A program made the translations under genes and the position numbers. Below are positions 47,315 through 59,874 of a stretch of DNA of 64,000 bases, piece by piece. Source of the stretch: Flammula alnicola (lineage: Eukaryota > Basidiomycota > Agaricomycetes > Agaricales > Strophariaceae); NCBI GenBank assembly GCA_015499995.1, contig JADNRV010000110.1:62001-126000 (forward strand), in the 5' to 3' direction. The notes beneath the pieces were generated by a model. That model saw only the letters and a list, made by a program, of their open reading frames with translations. It was not told where the DNA came from and searched no databases. Within the stretch, counting starts at the first letter, position 1, and each line of letters opens with the position of its first letter.

Positions 47315-47477
47315 TTCGAAAGCTTACGTTCATGCGATTCCAATGCACTAAAAATTATTCAATTTGGTTGAGAAACGAGAGAGCTATGGCGCGAACAAAA
47401 CGACAGCTCGGATGTGACGAAAATTTTGGTTTCGCCCAAAAAGGCAGCTTCGCCAGGATTTATGAAAACAGCAATAA
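47315..47477 (+). repeat. Right arm of 163-bp inverted duplication
   Basis: Pairs with 46385-46547 across a 767-bp spacer. The pair could fold into a long hairpin if transcribed. No target-site duplication is visible outside the arms. Confidence 0.85.
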
Positions 47478-50400
47478 AGGAAAAACGGCGATGAGCCTAG
47501 ACCACGACAAAATTCCTATTGGCTGTTCCTCGAGCGACGAAGGCAGCCCAGAGGCAGCCAATCACTGCCTTATTTCCGGAGCGTGGCCGGCCTAATATCA
47601 TTGGTTTTCGCTGTATGCCTGCACACTGTCGTAAAAAATCCATCCATTGGATGAAGTGCAGGGATAACAATTCCTTTGAATCGTCAAACCCATGGTGAGT
47701 AATCATCAGTGTATTTGGATCGAATAATTTATGCATTCCCTGCTACTTTTTATCCCGTCTCTATGTGGCGTCCAATCAGGCTGTACCAATTTGAAATGAT
47801 AGACCTTTCGCGGGGAGTGAGGTTCTCCCAGGTCGCCCTGACTTATCGGCTTCTAAAGCAAATATGGTTGGTTGTTGTTAAAGCTCGCATTTATAGATTG
47901 CGTCAGCCTATTATGGATATATACCCAAAGATTCCAGAAAGACCACGAGCAAGCAATTCTCTTCGTTATTCCAACCAGCACGGATTCAAGATGCATGGGA
48001 ATGTAGGCTATATTCTTCGCGTCTGGGAAACTCAGCGAAGATATTAAACCTGAGATCGCTCAGGTGGACAATGAGTCAAGATATCAGGGCATTCACAGAA
48101 TACAGGTACATGGGAAAACTCAAGAAACTTACTGGAGCACCGCATGGCGATTCTGCAGGGCGTCAGGGTTGTCTGTCGCCTTCCCATTAAGCTTTCCATC
48201 GAGATTTCAAGAAAGGGTTCGTCGGTTCACCACGAAATGCGTGGCGCACGACGGGGCCACGTGCCGACCCGAACAACGCTCGTCATTCAATTGGATCCGA
48301 TAGTCAATGGATACCCGATTCAATGTGAATAAGTATCCCAAGATTGTAACGGCGCAGAGTACCTGCAGACGTCCTTGTTAGCTCTCCCGATAACCCTCAG
48401 TATTAGTATTCTCACAGGCTGTACTGCCGCAAACCGGATTACAAGTCAATCATGTCAAACATATGGATCTAGTGAGGTTACTGACATTTTATAATGGTTA
48501 GCTGATGGTAACCTCCCCCTCGACAGACAGGCAGCTCAGAGTGCCGTGCTGTGAATAAAAGTACCCCAGAACTTTAGATAGTTACTCACTCTCAATTAAG
48601 ATGATGTTTCTTGCATATCCCCGATTCTTCAGCCGCTGGTATCACTCGGTTGACGCGACCTGTCAGGCACCGATATAAATATATCTTTAAACTCGCCTTT
48701 TTCGTTTTCGATCCGCGTGGCTGGCCGCCGTAATAATTGTAACTCACATACGAAACTAATAAAGATAAGATATCGTGGAAAGTGTGTGGAATGACATGCC
48801 CAGGACGTCAAGTAAAGCTTGTGGGTTTTTAGAATGAATGTCAGACCCCTGACCGTTTCACCTAAGTTCTCGGTCGACAGTTGCCCAAAGCAAAAAAAGC
48901 AGGGATTGGCGACAGTCGGAAACTTGAAGACGTAAACCTCACTGGCAGATATGATGGGTCTCTTATCTATCTGGCACATTTGCTCCCAATTCATTTAACT
49001 GACGTGAGTGGCGGAGGCAACGAGAGTCCTCTGAATTGAATGATTGATGCGTTGTTATTAATGTGTGGGCGAAAAAAACTCGTAACATGTGTGCATACAG
49101 TATGACACTATTTCTGTTTGCGTAACAGGTTGTGTTATGCTATAAATAACGCAGCGGGCCGCTGAATGTCGCATCCGTCGCAGAGAGAGGGGAGAAATCG
49201 TTTGATTAGCGATTGCATCTTCTCGGGGACAAGTCTGAGAGGTTCTGATGCACCCGAGCGCCCAGTGCGTATCCAGATTGTTCGACATCGGTTAACAAGT
49301 CCCAGGGAGCGAACACAGGCGAACACCCGATGCGACAGGGCCTCGGAGAGAGGGCTCGTGACTCGTCAGGCCCCACTTATGTCGCCTTCTGATTAGGCTC
49401 AATCCCAGGCTTCGGCGGAAAAATGTCGAGATGGGGGTTAAGCGTCGAGCTAAATATGTATGTCAATATTGACCGTTATTGCGCTTACTGGATTCTTGTC
49501 AAGTTACCGCTCACTCGAGGTAGTGGTCGATGGAAGTCGTTCTATCCCCGTCCAACTCGGCGGTCAGAACGAGCGTAGAAATCAGCAAGCGCGCGTCATC
49601 TAATCGATGCGATGGAGAAGGAGTTGGGGCTATAATGCAGCGGAGTCAGGTATCTCCAGTTGAAGACGCCATTCTTCGGATCTTGACACTATCGCGCCCT
49701 ATATTAGGCATCTATGTCAATCTGCGAAGAATCATACATACCTATGTTATTATCGTATTCGATAAATGTAACTACAGGAGTTCGGAAACAGTCCGAGGAA
49801 CTGTTATGAAAGATATAATTGAATGAGAAGTCTGACATCAGACACTTCCTGGCAGGAATTCGAGAACTTGAGTCAATAGGAGACAGAGCTGAGATAGATC
49901 AATACTTCCATCTCGGAGAAAAGACGAAGATTTATTTGCCCTGCCAGTCAACAGAATGAGTTATGAGACTGATTACTGTAGATATATAAAAGATAAAAGA
50001 ACGGTGGACCTATCTAGGACAGGGCAACCGTGAAACGATTGGTATTTCAGGATCGTAGTTGCTCCGTTGAGACACGACATGCAGACTGGAACGTCTGATA
50101 TTAGAAAACAGCATCGCGGGAAGAAATGTTCTGCAAGTGGCCCATATCCGGCAGAAGGGTTGCAGTCTGTTGGTGACATGACCGGCTCCGTACTGCATAT
50201 GCTACCATAGCAGGCTTTGCCATACTTGGTTACACCCGGAAATTTTAGGAAGACCCGCTGCTGGGGTTCGCACAAGAGAACAGAGACAGTATTTCAGACA
50301 CAGTTCTGCGGAGATAAAGCATGTACGCCAAGTAGAAGACTTCGATATGTCCGGCGAGTGGTGGAGAGGCGTGCGTGGAGCCGCCACTGTCACCGAACCA

Positions 50401-53263
50401 GAGCCAGAACCAGCCCCAATCAAGCCAGACTTCGACACACAGGGAACGACAAGCTGCGCGAATGATATCAAGAACAGGACAGATGCAGAAACTGCGGCCG
50501 TCGCACGATACTTGGACAAGTCAGCCCTTTGCCTGATTCCGAGGAACCGCGTCAGTTGATCCCGGGAGCCTTGTTACCTGCGCTCGCCATAAACGACGCG
50601 AAAAAAGCCGGCCGGACAAGGTCACTGATCCTGAGAAGCGTGTAGACTAAGAAGTCGAACCCATCGAACCTTCTTTGATGCTTTTATGTATGTTGGTATG
50701 TTGCCAGCGGGCGTCGCGGCGCGGGCGCAAGGTCATACGTATACCTTGGTACCGACTAGTTTTTGCGTAGAATTTTCCGAGCCCGAGAGCGAGGTCACAT
50801 AATGAAGGACTGCCAACTGTGCCCAAGTTATAATTACGGCAGGGCTTGACTTCTCGGATCGAAAACTTGGGTGAGAGTTGGGCCGCCTGTTATAAATGGT
50901 GTAGTAATCGTTCAGTAAACTTTTGACAACGAGAGAATAGAATTGTCACGTTCGCCCAAATTCCTGCATCATGGATGCCAAGGACCAGGCACAGCATGTG
51001 TAGGAGTAGCTCGTAAAGACCAAGGGGGCGGCGGCGGCATTTTACACAAATATAAAGACAATTGTAAGAAGGGCTTCTATGCCCCGTGAGCTCTGCCGTG
51101 AGCAAACGGGGAAAGATTCAATTGTGAAGCCAGGTTACAACACTCGCAGAGAGCAAAAGAGTCCGAATCGCATAACCGACATAGAATCCGAAGTAATTAG
51201 TATACATATATGTAAATTTAAACCAGCCAGAAAGGCTTACCTCGGATGTAACCTTATGTAAAGTGTGAAATTTGGCCGGTTCTTTAACTGGCTCCCAGTG
51301 CAATCTTTGCCATTATTGGATTCGCATAAACCTCACTCCCATGACACTGAGGTCGCGTGATTAATATTGGCGTTTCTCCATGGCTACAAGTTCGGCGGCA
51401 GTTAAGTTCAAGGATTCATGCCAGGACCCGAGAACGTAGAACGCGAGGGCATGTGCAGGCGAGAAGAGGTGTGAGAGGCGCCCGAAAAGAGTGGGTGGGT
51501 CTGCGGAAACTTGCTCATGAGAATCCGCAACGGTGTTGGCCATTTGCGTCAGAGGGCTATGCGATGTGAGTATTTGGATTGACCAAAAGGGTGAGCAAAC
51601 CTGTCGATCCCCATCAATGACTCATGCCCTCACCTGTCGAATACTTATCCTCGCGCACAGCTCAGCCGGGCATGAAAGGGCATGAACTAAAAGGGTCCGA
51701 AGATCACCAGAGATCACCTCAACGATAAGTAGATCACTCACGGTTCTATACGAAATGGCTCACATTGACCGAATGGTAGGTGGTGTAGCGTTAATGATCC
51801 GAGTCGACATGAAAGCCAACAGCTATCCTGAGTATTATGAATCGGTACAGCTTGGTACAGCTCATCGGTTCTCTGGAAATAGGAAACAGGAGTGGCGCAT
51901 GACCTGTCCCAGTTTCATTTTCTAGATAGCCGCTGCCGAAAAGAATAAATAACTCACAGCCTGGTGTACCTCGGATGTGAACCCCTCGACAGACTGTCGT
52001 AGCTTTTCGTTGTAAATTTAAAAAGAAGAGTTGCTAGCATGTGACGGTTTGGTGATGAGTACTGAGTTCGTGATGTTGTTGAAACGGTTGGACTTCACGG
52101 TGATAACAACACATCCAAATAAGTGCGAGATTGTAGTCATGTACACTAACATGGCCTCGAACAGTAATAATGTACTTAAGGCTTCTGGACTGGATCCGCA
52201 CCTTCATAACTAGGCTTCTTAACTCCCACTTATACGCTCTGATTGGCATCGACGCTTTTCATGCTTACCTTTTCGACTTTGGCACATCGACAGCGACAAG
52301 CAGGTTTGACTCTTTGACTCGGACGCCGTCAGCAGATCAGTATCTGTTGCGCCAGCGAATGTGTCACGGCACTGGTACGGTTCCTGCGGCTCTCCTCTGG
52401 CTCCTGTTAGTAAGATACTCCGTTGATCGTGTCAATGGAAATAACCTGCCTCGCACCCGGATGAGGTGCCAAATTTCGAAGTTCGATCAGGCATTGGACA
52501 CCAGAACAGATAAGATCATGCACGGGGAGATGAGTTGCTGAATCACCTGTCCCTGGTTTTGACACTAGGGCAGACCTTTGACTCTCTGAGGTTGCTCCGT
52601 CCGTCTTTCTGGTAGGTCATACGGCCCTCAGGCTCCCTCTCTATTGCCGACCCTCGAGGTATGTTGTAGATCACCGCTGGATTACGCTGGCATTTCAGGA
52701 ATCGATGAGGCCTAACGTCATTACCTATATCTCCGTCATATAAATTGGTGCGCCCATATCAAGGATAGTGTAACTAATAATGTCACCCCCAACTTACAAG
52801 TGCCTCGCTGCAGGCGACGATTGCGACACGTATGATTAGCGGAATGAATACCAATTAATCAGTGTGCTGACAGATTGCCAGCATGGTGTAGTTTTTCATC
52901 CATGTACATACTAGATACCCTAGACCTGCGATTGACAGAAATCTGTTGGGGTTAAGGAGAAAGAAAAAAATACACATATGGCATTGTCGCCGACAGATAC
53001 GGTATTCTGAGAAGTTGGAGATATGGACGAGGACTGGATTAGAGAATGTTCCCATCTGAGCGGTTTCTGTCAGATCTGGCGTATGATAGGGTCATTTCCC
53101 GTCGTGAAGAGGACGTATTAAAGAAGCGGACCGGCGAACTGTGAGCTGGATCTCAAACCGACGAACCGGTTCCTCTGTGATCGATTTCCGATTGAGCCGA
53201 TTCCCGCACTTCTCTTCTTTGCAAGATCGCTTCTTCAAAAACTCTCTTCTCCGCGACTGGGGC

Positions 53264-53271
53264 CTATATAA
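53264..53271 (+). promoter_or_regulatory. TATA-like box of the proline-rich protein gene
   Basis: CTATATAA lies 43-50 bp before the ATG at 53314, within GC-richer surroundings and followed by a pyrimidine-rich tract. Position and sequence suit a TATA element with a short 5' UTR. Confidence 0.4.
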
Positions 53272-53313
53272 CTGCCCCTTCTTCCTTATTCCCGACTTTC
53301 TCATTTCCCCCCA

Positions 53314-54192
53314 ATGTCGTCTGCCTACCATCTTCGCCCTGTTTCAGACAACTCCCCCTCGCCGTCCCCAACAGCCTCCACAACTTCGCCCGCCGACAGC
53401 TACAAACAACCCATGGGCCATTCACCACCCCCAAATCCAGCACAAAACGGTCGCTTACGTCGTCCTCTGTCTCCAAGTTCTCTTCGAGGTATGTCTGCGC
53501 ATCTCACTCGTTCGATATTTCTTTAGTTCATATTTTCCCTAGATGTCGATCTCAGCCAAACCACTGATATGACACATCGTAAATATCCTACGCCTCCAAC
53601 AGGTCACGACTTGATGGCCATGTTCCCCCCCGCGCCACCTGACAACTTCCCGGAGATGAGACCAGGGCCCACGAGCGGCTTCTTTCAGCGTCAGGAACGG
53701 GCTTTCTTCGCGCAGGCCGGGAAAGAGATCGTGCGCGTACGAGTAGAGGTTGACTTTCCTCATGGAGCAGAGCCCGAACCTGTCAAGTCGAGGCCTGTCA
53801 ATACGTCGTCTCGACCGTGGATGAACGGACCTGCTGCGCCGTCTTCTTCGACTATGCCCCATCATTCACCGGTGCAATCATCGTCGGCGCCCATTCTGTA
53901 TCCCCATCCTCCTACCCGACCCTCACAACGAGGGGTCATCTCTGCAACCCCAGCGCCGCTCTATCCCGCGATTTCCTCACACGCATCACCGATTAGTCAA
54001 GCACCTAGTTTGCATCCGACACCGTTGGGTACGGGGCTACGCACGCCTCCGCAGGACTCCATTCCTCCGCCTCCTTCGAAACCCGACTACCCGATCGAAG
54101 AATATGATGATGAATCGTGGAGGCGGCCCATGCCCTACGCTGAACGGAGACGAGCAGGCAAACACACAAGGCGTGTTATCGTTAGAACATAA
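53314..54192 (+). CDS. Proline/serine-rich basidiomycete hypothetical protein
   Basis: Model: exons 53314-53488 and 53543-54192, giving 274 aa. I do not recognise a named family. Most of the protein is Pro/Ser/Thr-rich and likely disordered (SPSPSPTASTTSP, SSAPILYPHPPTRPSQ, PPPPSKPDYPIEEYDDE). The most structured-looking part, at about residues 85-125, is MFPPAPPDNFPEM and then FFQRQERAFFAQAGKEIVRV, which may be a conserved binding motif. The C-terminus is strongly basic (RRRAGKHTRRVIVRT), compatible with a nuclear protein. The intron is 54 nt with a GTATGT donor and TAG acceptor, and splicing preserves frame through the second exon. Codon pattern over 650 nt without stops supports it as real. 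Confidence 0.7.
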
Positions 54193-57100
54193 ATCACCTG
54201 CATCACCATCATGACCATCAGCAAATGCCATCGTATCTGAATCTTTCCCAGATAATCGCCGTCTAGATAATGCCCTCCGCCATACGAACCGTCATGCCCC
54301 CCATCTTTTCCCTTTTCTTATACGGGTTTCTTGTCGTCCGCTCACCGCCATGACCGAATTTCATGTGTATGTCATCCTGTATTAAACTCTTTCCCTTTCT
54401 TTGCCTCTGCTACTACTTGCATACCATATGTTCGCTATTTTCTTGTACAACCCAACCCCTCGTCGCCCATCATGAATTCTGACTTATTGCATAGTTGTGT
54501 CGCCTAGTACTACTACTACCCCCTTCCATTTGTCTTGTCCTAACCTGCAATACATCGCCCCATCTGTGCCCGTGAGCATGTAATCCCGATTCCCCACTAG
54601 TTCTTGAAATGTTAGCTCGGAAGCCTCGATCGGACATCTGCACCCCATCTCGTCATTACGTCTCCGAATAAGAATTTAGGGCCCGAATCGCCACACTACA
54701 TAAGTGCTGTACATATCTATCGCGCTGCGGCGGCCCAACACCAACGACGCCGTCAGAAGCCTTCCGCTAGAACCGATCGTCATCTCTGGACGAAAAAAGC
54801 ACGACACGACAAGACGTACATGTATGTACATATTTTAAAGGGCACCAACGCGTGCGCGTGTACACCTACGCTATGTATGTACGAGTACACATTACCTGGG
54901 GCCATGCGTCTCGATGGAGTCATCGCCACGTCCCGATCTCGCAAATCAGGTGGCAATGATCATGATCGATTCGTGCGTGGCGCTTTTTTCGGAGTGTGAG
55001 AATACCGGGTTTAATTCTTTTTTTGGACGGTACCCACAATGCATTCCAGTCATGCCGAGTTTGCCGGTCAATGGATATTATTATCCAGGAGTCGGTTATG
55101 TCACAATGTATATTTTGGGTACGTATCATGTATCATACCCTTTTTGCTTCCGCGTCGGTGCCTTCATGATGAAATACATATGATCTATGACGCCTCGAGG
55201 GACTCCGTCTTTAGCTATAGCCTTTACCATGATATTTGCGGAATGACGATAAGGATGGGAGAACATCTGTAAGACTTCGGAGAGACTTGGGGGCATTGTT
55301 CACGCACACTTGGGTGCAGTATCGCGATCGCTTGCAATTCAAGCTTAAGGTACCACTCCGTGATGAAAGCAAAAGGCTGAACCCACTCTCACTGATGACA
55401 CAGGGAACAGTCCGACATATGGTCGTACCCTTGTGGTGGATGGAAACTTTATCAGCCCTTCAACCAAACCTTGACCCCAATATTAAACACTCCGCAGTCA
55501 CTCAGTTGGCAGTACTAGTGGGGCTTGGGTCTAGATTAACGGAATCGACTTGTAATCAGGGATCGTAGATAACCCGACATCACACACGGAGACACCTGAC
55601 ATGGTCCTCAATGCTCATCAGGGCACGGAGTCGGACTTCAAGCTGGAAGCATAGAAGCTCCGTCATTCCGTAAGGAACGTTTCCTGAACTTTCCCTAAAG
55701 GCGTTCACGATGGAAGGAATGCAAAGGGTCTACGAACTCCGACATAGGCCAATAAAGACGCCTCCACAATATGCACCTCAAAGCATCCGATGCGCCTACG
55801 CACACAGCCCGCCCATTTCCTGTACGCCACCCACAGTCCAGGTCCGATATACACATAATGTAATTATAAAATAAAGGGATTGAATTAAATTCTGCGAGCC
55901 ATTGCTATTTCCAGGACAGGACAGGATCTAATCTCGACTTGGAGGCTGATACGAGGCAAGGATCATTCACTTGTACGATTGGCGGATACAGTTTACATGC
56001 AAGAAGAAAACGTATTTCTCAGCCTCGAGGATTGGACGACTCGCCTTGAAGTACGACTCGCCTTGAAGCTTGAAGCTTGAGCTTGATCGCCTATGGATCA
56101 GCATTTACGCGTATATACACACCCCACAAGCCCCGCGGCGCTCAAAAGTACAATAAGATCAATACAGCCTGAATGTAGCATCGACATCAATAGCGAAGTT
56201 TCCGAAAAGCCACCCTCAACCTTGAGACAAAGCACGGCTACTCAATGCAAAAGTTGCATAAACCGCGGTAACAAAAAATTGCTCCGTGCCCGCTGACTTC
56301 TCAGTCAGACTAACGTCCAGGTCCGTCCACCGACCAACGTAAATCGCTTGATGCCCGTGCCATTGTTTCGTCAAATTTCAGGCTCAAGGAGGGAACAACC
56401 CGATGATAACATCCATCGCTGGGTTCCAGGCTTTTGGATATTCACGAAATGCAGGACTCCTCCGGATATGACGCATCCGCATCCACAACATAGCGCCATT
56501 TCATACTTTAATTTATTGGTAAAAATGAACTGTACGAAGTGTCTATGCATGAAGTAAGTGAAAATGAGTTTTGGAAGCGAAGACTAGAGGGAGGGGTGTT
56601 TTTTCATTCAACCTACTGTAATTGGTCGGTTCGTGTAACGCTTGAGAAAAGCGCGATATTGGCCGGAACCAATGAAAAAATGTGTTCAATCTGACGGCGA
56701 TATCCACCACCAACCCGACATGAGAGCATGTACGTCAAGATAAAGAGAGCCAAGGATGGAGCATCTTTAGCAGACGTGCAATCTTGGCCAGAGGCTGAGC
56801 GCCGAACGCCATATTCGGCTGAAGATCAGAGTCAGGTTTAAGTACGGAATACGGCGATGAGATCGATGCCCCCCGGCTCATCGGGGTTCGTAAACACCTT
56901 GAAGCCTACACCAGGAGTCGAGCCAGCCTCGCGAGCTTCGGTTTACCTTAATTAGGCTGATACGCTGCGGAGAGGACCACGCACTGGCACAGACTGGCAC
57001 ACACAGTTACACTTCGTGTGAGCTTGCGCACGAGCCGACGCATCTATTTTGATGGTCGCGAATGTAAAGATGTCGATGATTGTTAACAAGCAGGAATTTT

Positions 57101-58619
57101 TTTCGGCGCAAAATTAGAAACCACTGCGAATAACCTAATGAAGAGTCTCCATACCTCTTCTCGTATCATAACATGTGCAGAGGCAGTGTCGGACATCTCC
57201 ACAGAACGACGCGTGGACGAGTATTGCGCCATAAATATGACTTGCTTTGTATACGCAAGTGGAAGTCTGACGTTTAGCAGCCGTTGTGTCACACACACGC
57301 CACAATCCACCCTCTCATCCGAGTCAACGCATCATTCATAGATGCATGAATCTCAAGAGATAGCGTAATAAAAGCACAGACACTCGGCGGGGGCGGGTTA
57401 TTTCCGGGCCCGAGACAGGCTACTGAAAGTCTGAGCAATTGCGTGGCTGACGGTGTCAGGGAAAATGATGCATATGGGCGTTGGAAGAACAAGAAAAACC
57501 GGGCATTCTGCAGGGTATGCACGTCTTAAAAAGTCCGCGCAATCAGTTCTGTCCCCGAATGACATGTCGTGTCAGAGTGAGAGAACGCTCTAGTAGCTAT
57601 GGAGCTAGGTCCTGGTAAGGCAAAGACAGCACAAGGGGAGGGCATTATTCCATAAAAGGGCCCTGCGAATGCCTCAACAGGTTCGCTTACGCCAACGTAG
57701 CGACGGCGACAAAAAGCGTCCATAAAGCACGATCTGTCAGAAAGGGTTTGCTCCCTTTTCTCGCAAGGATGACGTCGACTGGAGGCCGTAAGCCGGCCTC
57801 CGGGACGAGAAAAGGTACGAAATGCCACGGTCCGACGTCCCAGTCCGACTGGAGTGGACGGTTGGGAAGTTGGAAACCAAGTAAAAAAATGTAAGACATC
57901 CAAGTAATGCTGCAGCAATCCTGAGGGACAGAAACTGAAGGTAAGGCGTGGATCTTTTGACGGCGTGAGTATCGGCCTTTGTCAGAGAAGAAGGGAGGTC
58001 GTGCTTTCGGACGGTTCCTTTGTAATTCGCGACATACAAACTAAAATTATCCTGTCGAATCGATCGGTCGCTGGAGGTAGAACATTAGCAATTCAACATG
58101 ACATGAAGGTATTGAACATGCCGTTTGTGTCGTTTGAGTTTGATGGTGACCCTTGCAAAAGATGACAAGTATTATTCCATGAAGCCATTCAAGACAGATA
58201 CGACATAAGCAAGGCATGAGTGGACGTTAACGAGTGAGGGAACATGCCCACACTGGTGTTTCTATCGTCAAGTTCAAGAAAAAAGGCAATTCGAACCATT
58301 GACAAGGAGTTTAATCTCCGACCGGTACATTCCGGCAACGATTTTGTGGCTCTTATTAATATTCACAGACGGCAAACATAATGGATTGAAAAAAAATAAT
58401 ATCCATGTTGCTGGAATGTACGCCGTATAAAGCCCTCTTATATCACTTGTTACTTCTATCCGATGCGATGATCTTACTGGACAATATCGGACATCCTGTT
58501 TTGACTTCGGGCACGTGAACCAATAGCTGTCTCCGCATGACTCGTCGGCCTCAAGTGTAACCCCCATCGTCCTCTAACTTCATCAGGTCAGACGCCAGAA
58601 AGCCCAAGCCTATCTCGCC
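54193..58619. other. 4.4-kb gene-poor region
   Basis: The first few hundred bases are CT-rich 3' sequence of the preceding gene. An 18-bp alternating purine-pyrimidine run lies at 54848-54865. A short direct repeat of ACGACTCGCCTTGAAG occurs twice near 56036-56067. No convincing gene found. Confidence 0.45.
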
Positions 58620-59874
58620 ATGGTCGACAAGAAACTCGATAACGACGTTGCGCAATTCTGTGCGATTACTGGGGCATCGTATGTGCTTTGCATCCTGATG
58701 TGATCTGGAGCTGATCACACCCACTGATTAGGGCGAGAGACGCGAGAAAGTTTCTTGAAGCGCATAAGCGATTAGATATTGCCATTGATGCGTATTATAC
58801 CAACCCGGGCGCTTTCTCGGGCTCAGGGCGTCGGAAAGACTCGTCGGCTCCATCAACGAGCAAGTTGGGGCAGCTTTTCGATAAATATAAAGGTTGGCGC
58901 GGGATTTCTGTCATCGGACTCGACATTCTCGTGCAGTTGGGTTTACCAGATTTATTTCATCTTCTAGACCCGGATGAGGATGATATTACGGTAGATGGAA
59001 CGATACAGTTTTGTGAAGACCTAGAAGTCGATCCAGAAGACGTCGTGCTTCTCGCAGTTGCGTATGAACTCAAGTCACCGAGAATGGGACGGTGGACAAA
59101 GCAGGGGTGGATAGATGGGTGGAAAGCGATTGGGTGTGTATTCCACGTCAAATCTTGTCTTCAATCCGACGACTTATCTTATGATCGCGCCGCTACAGAG
59201 CGGATTCAATATCAGGCATGAAGAGTGCGCTAACAAGACTGCGAAATCAACTTGCGTCAGATCCCAGCTACTTCCAGAAGGTGTATAACCATACCTTCGA
59301 TTTTGCACGTATCGAAGGGCAAAGGAGTCTCGGTGAGTCTTGTATACGCTCCAGGGTTTTGACATTAAGCTTGATGGGTTAACTATTAGGCCTTGAAACT
59401 GCACAAGCTTTATGGGCTTTACTGCTCCCTCACGGATTTCAAGGCGGGGCTTTGTCCCACATAACCACTCGCGACGGTGATGATGACGTCAAAATGGACG
59501 AAGAAGGTTGGAAAGAAGAGTATAGTCAGTGGTGGTTCGACTTCCTGACTCAGAAAGGGCACAAGGGTGTCAGTAAAGACACTTGGGTCATGGTTCGTTT
59601 GCATTTCGTTTTTATTCTTAACACTCTTTCTCAGGTCTCTAATTACCGTCTAACCCCCTCAAATCCCGGTTGTTCTTTTTGCCTAGTTTCTTGATTTCAT
59701 CCGCTCGATCGATTCCAACTTCTCAAACTATGACATGGAAGGTAAGTATCAGTATTCTGGACATCATTTTCCCCCGCAGTCTGATGCAAGCCCCGGGCTT
59801 TCATAGCCGCATGGCCGTCGACTATCGACGATTTCGTAGAATATGGAAAGGAACGCCTGCTTTCTGGCGCATGA
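58620..59874 (+). CDS. DCN1: DCN1-like cullin neddylation E3
   Basis: Model: exons 58620-58678, 58732-58892, 58968-59133, 59199-59332, 59390-59592, 59687-59741 and 59807-59874, giving 281 aa. Dcn1 promotes Nedd8 transfer from Ubc12 to cullins. The N-terminus is UBA-like (VAQFCAITGASARDARKFLE, IAIDAYYTNPG). The potentiating-neddylation domain follows: LFDKYKDPDEDDITVDGT, FCEDLEVDPEDVVLLAVAYE, MGRWTKQGWIDGWKAIG, SISGMKSALTRL, YNHTFDFARIEGQRSLGLE, ALWALLLP and DTWVMFLDFIRSID. It ends in AWPSTIDDFVEYGKE, which holds the Trp-Pro-x-x-x-D-D-F-V-E motif at the cullin-contact surface. Intron 3 must use the GTGTGT donor to give GADSISGMKSAL. Introns 2 and 5 have GTTGGC and GTTCGT donors. All phases agree across seven exons. 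Confidence 0.95.

Larger units (their letters stand above)
45925..53313. other. 7.4-kb gene-poor region with inverted duplication
   Basis: Other than the inverted duplication (46385-47477) I see no supportable gene. Many frames of 60-120 codons occur on both strands, none with recognisable motifs or matching splice sites. The stretch resembles old, mutated repeat-derived DNA, but I could not assign a family. Confidence 0.45.

Noticed and set aside
50202..50559. Overlapping frames on both strands with a Glu-Pro repeat (TEPEPEPAP)
   Set aside because: The repeat is a short low-complexity patch. No splice-supported gene extends from it on either strand.
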